Positions 52,562 to 60,028 of a DNA stretch of 60,483 nucleotides are shown here, piece after piece; the first letter of the stretch is position 1; each line of letters begins with the position of its first letter. Source of the DNA: Acetatifactor sp. (lineage in GTDB: Bacteria; Bacillota; Clostridia; Lachnospirales; Lachnospiraceae). The notes under the pieces were generated by a model. It saw only the letters and a list, made by a program, of their open reading frames with translations, did not search any database and was not told the DNA's origin. The position numbers were made by a program, and so were the translations under genes. Location of the stretch: assembly GCA_022511385.1 (NCBI GenBank), contig JAFLRN010000009.1:1-60483 (forward strand), written 5' to 3'.

Positions 52562-54283
52562 ATGAACTATATAGAAAAATTTAAAACAGAAACGGGACTG
52601 ATAAATAAATTTGGAGAAGGTAATGCATATTTATGTTGGGTTATGGCGTTATATCTTGACAGAAATGATGTGATTGGTTTAGCAACGGATGATTTAACAG
52701 ATGGAAAAAATGATAAGAAAATAGACTTTGTTGATTTGGATAGAGGAAATGGAAAAATAACTTTAGCTCAAGGATATTATTCTAAGAAAGATAGAGATGA
52801 GGCTCCAGCTAACAAAGCTTCAGATATGAATACTGCTATAGCATGGTTACTTTCGGGAGACATTTCAAAGGTTCCTGATTATATGAGAGAAATAATTATT
52901 GAGTGTAGGGAGGCTATAAAAGCTAATGAAATAACGCTTGTTGATGCAGTATATGTGCATAATTTGCCGGAATCAAAAAATTGTAAAAGTGAACTTAAAA
53001 CTATTGAGACACATCAATCAAAAATTTTTGAACAAAATAATATAGAAGTTGTTACTCATGAATTGGGAAGAGAAACAATAGAAACTTTATATGTTTCAAA
53101 AGAATCGCAAATTTTGGTGACGGATTCAATAGAAATGGAAGGATTACCATTGTTTGAAGAAAGTGCAGAAGGATGGAAAGCTTATATATTTTCAGTAAGT
53201 GGCAATTGGCTTTATAATATTTTCAGAACATATGGAGACGATTTGTTTTCAGCAAATTATCGTGGTTTTTTAGGAATTGGAAAAAGGAAAAAGATTAATA
53301 ATTCCATTAGACAAACTGCGGAAATGGAACCAGAAAATTTTTGGGTGTATAATAATGGAATAACAATATTAACTTTAGGAATTAGTGACTTAGAAAAAGG
53401 TAATAAAAAAATAGATGGGATATCAATTATTAACGGGGCACAAACGACTGGATCAATTAGTATGGTTGATGAAAACAAAAAAGAAAATCTTAAAAAAATG
53501 AAAGTTTTGTGTAGAGTTATAAAATGTGACAAGACAGATTTGATTCCAGCTATTGTTAAAGCAAATAATACACAAAATGAGATTACTTCATGGGATAGAT
53601 ATAGTAATGATCCAATTCAAGTAAGTTTGCGCGATAAATTTGCAATGTATGGTAAAGAATATTCACTTAAAAGAGGATTTGATGATGTGTCCGATAGAAT
53701 AGGTATTTACACTATTGCGCAACCTGTATTAGCATTTGAAGGAAATTATATGGAGGCGAATAGAGGAATAAATAATATATTTGATCAAAATTATTTATAT
53801 AAAGCGGTTTTTGAAGAAAAGAATGCAAGGCATCTTTTATTGATATACTCGTTAGCAAAAATGGTTGATGATGTGAAGTATGAGATTAAAGAATTAACAT
53901 CATCAAAAGATGTTTTGAAAGATGATGAAACTATTCAAGTCTCGATGTTTAGAAATTTGAAGTTTAAGATGTTTTTCATAGCTGTTATTGCTGAATGTAT
54001 TGAGGTAATTGTAGATTTTAAAGTAGATAAAAAGAAAATTGCTTTTACGGAAGAATTTGCAAAAAAAGAGTTTGAAGTTATGAAAGAGTATTGGAAAGTT
54101 TTTATAAAAAGTGTTCTGTCATTTATGGTGGCGAAACTTAATGATCTAGATATAAATGTATATATTCAAGATAAAGAGAAGTTTGGAAGTTTGTGTAGAG
54201 AAATTAAAGCATTATTTAAGATAATGATGCAGACGGGACAAGGGACGTATGATGAGTTAAAGTCTGTTTTATGGCAAGGATAA
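52562..54283 (+). CDS. AIPR (abortive infection phage resistance) family protein
   Basis: 573 residues; ATG at 52562 after AGGAGG. The N-terminal region looks like a PD-(D/E)xK-type nuclease fold: Asp 55 in KKIDFVDLD, then Gln 70 and Lys 75 in LAQGYYSK, though the usual final Lys position is Tyr 72. The AIPR core includes SANYRGFLG and FWVYNNGIT (Asn 264-265), then IINGAQTTGSI. The C-terminal third is helical and Lys/Glu-rich. AIPR proteins are linked to abortive infection. It follows the SEFIR gene on one transcript and ends in a strong terminator, so the two make a closed unit. Confidence 0.85.
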   Translation: MNYIEKFKTETGLINKFGEGNAYLCWVMALYLDRNDVIGLATDDLTDGKNDKKIDFVDLDRGNGKITLAQGYYSKKDRDEAPANKASDMNTAIAWLLSGDISKVPDYMREIIIECREAIKANEITLVDAVYVHNLPESKNCKSELKTIETHQSKIFEQNNIEVVTHELGRETIETLYVSKESQILVTDSIEMEGLPLFEESAEGWKAYIFSVSGNWLYNIFRTYGDDLFSANYRGFLGIGKRKKINNSIRQTAEMEPENFWVYNNGITILTLGISDLEKGNKKIDGISIINGAQTTGSISMVDENKKENLKKMKVLCRVIKCDKTDLIPAIVKANNTQNEITSWDRYSNDPIQVSLRDKFAMYGKEYSLKRGFDDVSDRIGIYTIAQPVLAFEGNYMEANRGINNIFDQNYLYKAVFEEKNARHLLLIYSLAKMVDDVKYEIKELTSSKDVLKDDETIQVSMFRNLKFKMFFIAVIAECIEVIVDFKVDKKKIAFTEEFAKKEFEVMKEYWKVFIKSVLSFMVAKLNDLDINVYIQDKEKFGSLCREIKALFKIMMQTGQGTYDELKSVLWQG

Positions 54284-54299
54284 GTTTGCATGACGATTA

Positions 54300-54343
54300 C
54301 ATAGCCGATTGGTTTTCAAAACGAGAAGCAGTCGGCTATTTTA
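54300..54343 (+). terminator. Terminator after the AIPR gene
   Basis: ATAGCCGATT (54301) pairs with AGTCGGCTAT (54330), followed by TTTTAT. The remaining gap to 54622 (about 280 bp) shows no intact gene. A minus-strand fragment ending in FAPWNETVQE (54440-54540) slightly resembles the end of IS66-type transposases. Confidence 0.75.
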
Positions 54344-54622
54344 TAATCCAAAATTCAATACATATAAGCGCATTGTTTAGGAGTGTACCCTAAAGTTTAT
54401 CCCCAAATCCCATAGCTAGGATTCCGGGATGCAAGCGTTTTACTCAGTTCTGTTCTTGCCAAGTTCCTGAACAGTCTCATTCCAAGGAGCAAATTTTGAT
54501 AGTTTCTCATCTTCGATTATATAGCTGATGGTTTGCAATAATGGTTGTGTTTTTATGTATAGTAGGATACAATATAGGAAAAGATAAAATCGAGATAAAA
54601 TAATGATAAGGAGCGAGTGCAT

Positions 54623-54883
54623 ATGTTACAGATAAGACCTGTTTCAGATTTAAGAAATAAGTTTCCTGACATTGAGAAAATAGTAAATACGGGCGAGCCG
54701 GTATATCTGACAAAAAACGGGTATGGGGCAATGGTGGTACTCAGTCTGGAAGAATATTCAAAGCTGACAGATGGTGTGGAAGCTGCATTGGATAAAGCAG
54801 ATAGGCTTGCGGCAGAAGATGCTGCACGGATGAGCCATGAGGAAGTATTTGGAAATCTGCGGAGGAAAATAAATGCTAAGTAA
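54623..54883 (+). CDS. Phd/YefM-type antitoxin
   Basis: 86 residues; ATG at 54623 with AAGGAG 9 bases upstream (GTG at 54617 is too close). The Phd/YefM fold shows IRPVSDLRNKFPDIEK, PVYLTKNGYGAMVVLSLEEY and an acidic toxin-binding C-terminus. It neutralises the toxin and represses its own promoter. It overlaps the toxin gene by 11 bases. Confidence 0.9.
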   Translation: MLQIRPVSDLRNKFPDIEKIVNTGEPVYLTKNGYGAMVVLSLEEYSKLTDGVEAALDKADRLAAEDAARMSHEEVFGNLRRKINAK

Positions 54884-55202
54884 AAAGTACAGATTAAGTT
54901 ATCTGCCGCTTTTTTATGAGGATCTTGATGAAAAAACAACCTATATTACGGAGAAACTAAAGAATCCTCAAGCGGCAAATGACTTATTGGATAAGGTGGA
55001 AGCTGCTATTATGGAGCGGCTTCCGGTAGCAGAATCTTTTGAACCATATCATTCTTTTCGAGAGCGTAGATATGCTTATTATCGTATTTATGTAGATAAT
55101 TACATCATTTATTATGTGGTAATAGATGATGATCCAAATGATTTGGTTATGGAAGTTAGAAGGTTTCTTTATAATGGACAGAATCGTGAAAAGTTTGTAT
55201 AG
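54873..55202 (+). CDS. RelE/ParE-family toxin
   Basis: 109 residues, starting inside the antitoxin end. The RelE/ParE fold is indicated by YLPLFYEDLDEKTTYIT, a PxF-like segment (SFEPYHSF), RERRYAYYRIYVDNYIIYYVV and VRRFLYNGQN at the end. Likely a ribosome-dependent mRNA interferase or gyrase poison; residues alone do not decide. The pair lies directly before the restriction-modification gene (26 bp) and may stabilise it. Confidence 0.88.
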   Translation: MLSKKYRLSYLPLFYEDLDEKTTYITEKLKNPQAANDLLDKVEAAIMERLPVAESFEPYHSFRERRYAYYRIYVDNYIIYYVVIDDDPNDLVMEVRRFLYNGQNREKFV

Positions 55203-55228
55203 TAAGATACACTAAGTGGAGATAGCAT

Positions 55229-58024
55229 ATGAACGATTTACAACAACGAGAAGCGGCTAAGCAATTCGCTACATATTGGAAAGGCAAAGGTTACGAAAAA
55301 GGAGAAAGTCAGGCCTTCTGGCTTTCTCTGCTTCGTGATGTTTATGGCGTGGAACACCCTGAGGAATTTATCACATTTGAAGAACAGATACATCTCGACC
55401 ATACCAGCTTTATAGATGCTGCTATTCCATCAACAAAGGTTTTGATTGAGCAAAAGGGGATTGGCAAAGATTTGAAAAAGCCTATTAAGCAGTCAGATGG
55501 TACACTGTTAACTCCTTTTCAGCAAGCAAAGCGTTATATAACGGAGTTGCCCTTATCGCAACATCCTCGCTGGGTGGTCACTTGTAATTTTGAGAAATTC
55601 TTTGTCTATGACATGGAGCGTCCCGGTGGTGAACCAGAAGAGATTATGCTGGAAAATCTTCCGACAGAATACTACCGTCTGTCATTTTTAGTAGATAACG
55701 AAAATGAGCATTTGAAGCGAGAAATGGAAGTTTCTATTGCTGCTGGAGAAATTGTCGGCTTGCTTTATGATGCTTTTCATAAGCAATATGTAGATCCGGA
55801 CAGTGAGCATACCTTGAAAAGTCTGAATATTCTATGCGTTCGCCTTGTTTTCTGCTTATATGCGGAAGACGCTGGTATTTTCGGGCATCATGGAATGTTT
55901 CATGATTATCTGGCGGAATATGACACACGTCACATGCGAAAAGCACTGCTTGAACTGTTTCAGGTGCTGGATACCACACCGGATCAGAGAGATCCATATT
56001 TAAAAGATGACAATCCAAGTTTGGCAGCATTTCCTTATGTGAATGGTGGTCTGTTTGCAAATGAGGATATTGAGATACCGCCGTTTACGGATGAAATCCG
56101 TACTTTATTACTTGATAAGGCAAGTTCTGATTTTAACTGGTCTGAAATCAGTCCGACTATCTTTGGCGCAGTTTTTGAGAGTACATTAAACCCTGAAACA
56201 CGCCGCAGCGGTGGTATGCATTATACCTCTATTGAGAATATCCATAAGGTAATTGACCCTTTGTTTATGGATGATTTGAAAAAGGAATTCAAGGAAATTT
56301 GTGAGATTGCGGTAGAAAAAACTCGTGAACGAAAGTTGAAAGAGTTTCAGAAGAAGTTGGCTTCTCTAACATATTTAGACCCTGCTTGCGGCAGTGGCAA
56401 TTTCTTAACAGAAACATACCTTAGCTTACGCCGCTTGGAAAATGATGTGCTTCGGATTTTATCCCATGGACAGATTTCTTTTGCTGATGCGGGTTGGAAT
56501 CCGATTCAGGTCTCTATTGGGCAATTTTATGGTATTGAAATCAATGACTTTGCTGTGACTGTTGCAAAAACAGCACTGTGGATTGCGGAAAGCCAGATGA
56601 TGAAAGAAACGGAAGAGATCGTGCTGATGCACTTGGACTTTTTGCCTTTGAAATCTTATACTCACATCATTGAGGGAAACGCCCTTCGTATGGAGTGGGA
56701 GAGTTTTGTGCCAAAATATAATTTGTCATATATCATGGGTAATCCGCCTTTTGTTGGAGCGCGGCTCATGGAACAAGGAAGTGTTCAGAAAAAAGAGGTT
56801 CAAGATATTTTTGGAAACATTACAGATGTGCAGGACTTGGATTATGTAACATGTTGGTATAAATTAGCTGCGCAGTACATTCAGAACACAAAAATACAGG
56901 TTTGCTTTGTCTCGACAAATTCAATTTGTCAGGGTTCACAGGTTCCGATTTTGTGGAATGTTTTGTTCAATAACTATCATGTTCACATCAATTTTGCATA
57001 TCAGACATTTAAGTGGAACAGTGAGTCCTCATCACAAGCGGCGGTTCATTGTGTTATTATAGGTTTTGCAGGCTTCAATCGTGATGAAAAGTGGCTTTTT
57101 TCGGACGGTATGAATGGGAAAATTGTTTCCAATATCAGCCCGTACTTGGTAGAAGGCAGTGATACTGTCGTTGTGGCGGTAAAAGAGTCACTTTGGGATA
57201 TGCCCAAAATGAACTTTGGAAACCAGCCTCGTGATGGAGGATATTTTGTGATTAACGAGGATGAATATCAGGAGATTATTGTAAAAGAACCGGAACTCAA
57301 AAAATGGTTGCACCCATATATTGGTGCGGATGAATTTATCAAAGGGAAAAAGCGTTGGTGTCTATGGCTGAAACACGCTTCACCTAAAGATATTATGAAC
57401 AGCAAAATTCTTTCCGAAAAAGTCGAGGCAGTGCGTCAATTTCGGCTTTCTTCTAAAGCAAAAACAACAAACGGTTATGCAAAGGTTCCTCAGTTGTTTG
57501 CACAGATAACACAGCCTGATGATGCTAATTTTCTTATTATACCACGTGTTTCGTCTGAACGGAGACGATACATACCTATCGGATTTGCGACATCAGAAAT
57601 TATCTCGTCTGATGCAGTGCAGATTGTCCCAAACGCAACGCTGTATCATTTTGGTGTCTTGACATCGAATGTACACATGGCATGGATGCGTGCTGTTTGC
57701 GGTCGTTTGGAAATGAGATATAGATACTCAAAAGAAATTGTGTACAATACATTTCCGTGGCCGAATCCAACAGATGCACAAAAAACTAAAATTGAACAGA
57801 CTGCGCAAGCAATTCTTGATGCACGGGCATTATATTCTGATTGCAGCTTTGCGGATATGTATGGTGAAAAAATGTATCTGTTTCCCGAACTTCTAAAAGC
57901 TCATCAGAATAACGATAAGGCGGTTATGCAGGCATATGGATTTTCTGTTAAAGATATGACAGAGAGTTCATGTGTGGCGGAATTGATGAAGATGTATCAG
58001 GATTTTATAAACAAAAAGGAATGA
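55229..58024 (+). CDS. Single-chain type II restriction-modification enzyme (MmeI/type IIL-like)
   Basis: 931 residues. The N-terminal nuclease part has Asp 63 (SFIDAAIPS) and Glu 74/Lys 76 (LIEQK), a PD-(D/E)xK arrangement close to that of MmeI. A helical linker leads to a gamma-type adenine methyltransferase with motif I DPACGSGNF (residue 384) and motif IV NPPF (505-508). The C-terminal target-recognition part (about 650-880) has RVSSERRRYIP and MRYRYSKEIVYNTFPWP, typical of this family. One protein therefore both cuts and methylates. It overlaps the next tiny frame by 4 bases. A target site cannot be predicted here. Confidence 0.9.
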   Translation: MNDLQQREAAKQFATYWKGKGYEKGESQAFWLSLLRDVYGVEHPEEFITFEEQIHLDHTSFIDAAIPSTKVLIEQKGIGKDLKKPIKQSDGTLLTPFQQAKRYITELPLSQHPRWVVTCNFEKFFVYDMERPGGEPEEIMLENLPTEYYRLSFLVDNENEHLKREMEVSIAAGEIVGLLYDAFHKQYVDPDSEHTLKSLNILCVRLVFCLYAEDAGIFGHHGMFHDYLAEYDTRHMRKALLELFQVLDTTPDQRDPYLKDDNPSLAAFPYVNGGLFANEDIEIPPFTDEIRTLLLDKASSDFNWSEISPTIFGAVFESTLNPETRRSGGMHYTSIENIHKVIDPLFMDDLKKEFKEICEIAVEKTRERKLKEFQKKLASLTYLDPACGSGNFLTETYLSLRRLENDVLRILSHGQISFADAGWNPIQVSIGQFYGIEINDFAVTVAKTALWIAESQMMKETEEIVLMHLDFLPLKSYTHIIEGNALRMEWESFVPKYNLSYIMGNPPFVGARLMEQGSVQKKEVQDIFGNITDVQDLDYVTCWYKLAAQYIQNTKIQVCFVSTNSICQGSQVPILWNVLFNNYHVHINFAYQTFKWNSESSSQAAVHCVIIGFAGFNRDEKWLFSDGMNGKIVSNISPYLVEGSDTVVVAVKESLWDMPKMNFGNQPRDGGYFVINEDEYQEIIVKEPELKKWLHPYIGADEFIKGKKRWCLWLKHASPKDIMNSKILSEKVEAVRQFRLSSKAKTTNGYAKVPQLFAQITQPDDANFLIIPRVSSERRRYIPIGFATSEIISSDAVQIVPNATLYHFGVLTSNVHMAWMRAVCGRLEMRYRYSKEIVYNTFPWPNPTDAQKTKIEQTAQAILDARALYSDCSFADMYGEKMYLFPELLKAHQNNDKAVMQAYGFSVKDMTESSCVAELMKMYQDFINKKE

Positions 58025-58113
58025 TGCAATGGAAGAATCCGTATCCTGATGGAGATATGGATTATTTTTCCAATCTGATGAAGCACTTTGACAATAACTT
58101 GATAGAAGGCTAA
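58021..58113 (+). CDS. 30-residue frame coupled to the restriction gene
   Basis: An ATGA overlap with the restriction gene's stop starts a 30-residue frame (MMQWKNPYPDG ... DNNLIEG). After its stop the same frame goes on with TVDFKRQFWIYSQSQ, which reads like protein. It may therefore be the nonsense-truncated start of a larger lost gene. Nothing is recognised by family. Confidence 0.35.
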   Translation: MMQWKNPYPDGDMDYFSNLMKHFDNNLIEG

Positions 58114-58226
58114 ACGGTTGACTTTAAACGCCAGTTTTGGATTTATTCTCAATCACAGCAGATTATATAATCCAGCTTGTCAAATTGAAAAGAAATTGTT
58201 AAATAAATTATATGGAGAAAAAAGCG

Positions 58227-58430
58227 ATGGGGATAAATATTGGTAATGGGAATAAAATAAAGAATTCTAACATTGTTGAGAATGCAGAGGGATGTTTGCC
58301 GGTAGAGAAGAAAAGATTTTATGATAAACATCCTTGGATATCCGGACTTGCAATATCATTTATTGTTGGTTTTATTTTATTATTTCATTTTTGGGAATAT
58401 ATCATTAATTGGATTGAGGGGTGGTTTTAA
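58227..58430 (+). CDS. Tiny membrane protein with N-terminal RHIM-like motif
   Basis: 67 residues from ATG 58227, chosen because GGAG lies 9 bases upstream; an ATG at 58212 has no such site. The protein begins MGINIGNGNKIKNSNI. Residues 3-11 fit the RHIM-type amyloid core [IV]-x-[IV]-G-x-x-N-x-[ILM]. A short acidic/basic linker leads to one membrane helix (about 38-58) and a tryptophan-rich end (EGWF). Its stop overlaps the AbiTii start by one base, and AbiTii ends with the same motif. I infer a membrane-acting effector or anchor switched through amyloid templating; no family match is known to me. Confidence 0.75.
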   Translation: MGINIGNGNKIKNSNIVENAEGCLPVEKKRFYDKHPWISGLAISFIVGFILLFHFWEYIINWIEGWF

Positions 58431-59158
58431 TGGCAAAAAGTCAGATTATAAAAGATTTGGCGAATGGGACAGTAGATACGCAAACAGCATTAAAAAGGAC
58501 TAAAGTATTATTACAAGAACTTGATGATGAAAAGCTTATTGAATGGATTAACTATGAGATAGAGGGCTATCCCTCGACAGATAATTTGCCGGAATATAGA
58601 AAAATAGGTGGTCAACTGTATGGAACATATTTTAAAGGATCAATGGCTAATCATATGACATATAACCATGTTCCGTTGCCGTTAGGAGATATGCCTTCTG
58701 ATGAGATAGAGATGATGCTTACTACTAATATAACACAGGGAATTGAAGCATTAAAAAGTATGATTATAGAGAGCGAAAAGGGAGATAATAGAGGATTGTC
58801 GAAAGTCGTTCCCGCAGACTATTATCCAATAATCGCTACATATAACAATGATCCTTATATGATGATTGTTACAGCATCCGTAGAATTAAATATGCCTCAG
58901 ATTAGAAATATTTTTCCAAAAGTAGAAAACAGACTGTTAGATATTTTGAGATATCTTGAAAAACAATTTGGGAATTTAGATGATTTAGATATTGATGTAA
59001 ATAGTAAAAGTGGAAAGGAATTGAAAGAAATAACAAAGCAAATTTATTTGATTATATATAATGACCAAAGTATTTCCGTTGGCAATAATAATAAAATTAA
59101 GGATTCCACTATTGCATCTAAAATTTCAGATGAATTAAAAAAGAAGAAAAGGGTCTAG
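58430..59158 (+). CDS. AbiTii-domain protein with C-terminal RHIM-like motif
   Basis: 242 residues; ATG at 58430 with GAGGGGTGG upstream. The N-terminal AbiTii domain is recognised by TALKRTKVLLQELDDEKLIEWINYEIEGY and PEYRKIGGQLYG. A middle helical part follows. Residues 215-228 read ISVGNNNKIKDSTI, matching the start of the protein encoded just before it (positions I, G, N, NKIK, S and I shared), then a Lys-rich tail. AbiTii domains are associated with abortive infection and often sit as adaptors in multi-gene defence loci. Domain assignment is from pattern memory and should be tested by profile search. Confidence 0.75.
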   Translation: MAKSQIIKDLANGTVDTQTALKRTKVLLQELDDEKLIEWINYEIEGYPSTDNLPEYRKIGGQLYGTYFKGSMANHMTYNHVPLPLGDMPSDEIEMMLTTNITQGIEALKSMIIESEKGDNRGLSKVVPADYYPIIATYNNDPYMMIVTASVELNMPQIRNIFPKVENRLLDILRYLEKQFGNLDDLDIDVNSKSGKELKEITKQIYLIIYNDQSISVGNNNKIKDSTIASKISDELKKKKRV

Positions 59159-59220
59159 GGATATCCCCTAATGCAAGCCAATTTTCTCAAATTTTCTGTA
59201 AAGAAGAATCTGTGAAAATT

Positions 59221-59288
59221 CTGCCTGTGTCATGACACAGGCAGTGCTTGCTATTCCGCCCGCGTATATACGCAGGCAGTGCTTGCTA
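59221..59288. repeat. Palindromes and 14-bp direct repeats
   Basis: A perfect 24-bp palindrome (59221-59244, half-site CTGCCTGTGTCA) and a perfect 12-bp palindrome GCGTATATACGC (59262-59273) are each followed by GGCAGTGCTTGCTA (59240-59253 and 59275-59288). So two units, each a palindrome plus a shared flank, lie 35 bp apart. It may be a binding array for an element regulator or a replication/transfer protein. Confidence 0.65.
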
Positions 59289-59667
59289 CTCTTCTGAAAA
59301 TTACCTATATCAGAATTTTACTCTTAGAATAATATGGTCAATACAGATAATATCCGCATGAGTAATACCGTCTACTTCCTATACTTCGCCCAAAGAAACC
59401 TCTTTGCACATAACTTTTAAATATTCCTGAAAAAATTTTTTCAAATAAGCATATTTTTTGCACCTTTAAGGATTATCATAAAATCAAACGGTTGCCAGAA
59501 AAGCAAAACGAAAAAAAGGCAAACCGTAGGACGGTCATACTAAAAATTGAATACAAAATCCCACACACCATTCTGCAATTCTTCCCAATTGTTTGCAGAA
59601 AGTTTTTAAAGGGATTTTTGGTAAAACGGAGTGCGGATTGCACTCAAAATTAACTGATACAGCGTAA

Positions 59668-59711
59668 GGGCAGTTACAGACTTATGGGAAAAGTCTGTGC
59701 TGTCCTTTTTG
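59668..59711 (+). terminator. Terminator-like hairpin before xis
   Basis: ACAGACTT (59676) pairs with AAGTCTGT (59691), extended by GG-CAG/CTG-CC-type pairs, followed by CTTTTTG. It would stop incoming transcription before xis. Confidence 0.65.
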
Positions 59712-59731
59712 TGTTTGCAAGGAGGGAATTT

Positions 59732-59929
59732 ATGAAGGAAGTACCAATCTGGGAGAAAGCAAATTTGACGATAAGGGAAGCCGCAGCGTATTCCAACATA
59801 GGGATCAATCGTTTGGAAGAACTGCTGAAGAAACCGAACTGCAGCTTTGTGTTGTATGTGGGAAAAAAGAAACTTGTAAAGCGTAGAGAATTTGAAAAAT
59901 TCTTAAGCAACACAGTAGAAATATCATAA
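59732..59929 (+). CDS. xis: Tn916-type excisionase
   Basis: 65 residues; ATG at 59732 after AAGGAGGG. The Tn916 Xis pattern is clear: PIWEKANLTIREAAAYSNIG (winged-helix start), NRLEELLKK, then VGKKKLVKRREFEKFL. It bends DNA at element ends and directs the integrase to excise. The integrase follows 99 bases downstream. Confidence 0.92.
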   Translation: MKEVPIWEKANLTIREAAAYSNIGINRLEELLKKPNCSFVLYVGKKKLVKRREFEKFLSNTVEIS

Positions 59930-59969
59930 TCCCACAATTTACTTTTGAGCCTTGATATGATATACTGTC

Positions 59970-59991
59970 AATGCTCAGCTTGCTGAGCATT
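59970..59991. repeat. Perfect hairpin between xis and int
   Basis: AATGCTCAGC-TT-GCTGAGCATT, a 10-bp perfect stem. It probably modulates xis-int read-through or acts as a binding site. Confidence 0.6.
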
Positions 59992-60028
59992 TGGTATTAA
60001 GGCTCTTTTGGCGAAAGGAGCTTTTACT

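Larger units (their letters stand above)
59159..59731. other. Intergenic stretch before xis
   Basis: About 570 bp without a convincing gene. Beyond the palindromes at 59221-59288 and the hairpin at 59668-59711, it is AT-rich with several poly-A/T tracts and no recognised feature. In Tn916-like elements the region before xis carries regulatory signals, which would fit. Confidence 0.4.

Noticed and set aside
54440-54540. C-terminal remnant of an IS66-type transposase on the minus strand
   Set aside because: Only FAPWNETVQE slightly resembles the family's end; too short to support.
59221-59244. Rho-independent terminator
   Set aside because: A perfect palindrome with no loop and no T-run; more like a protein-binding site.
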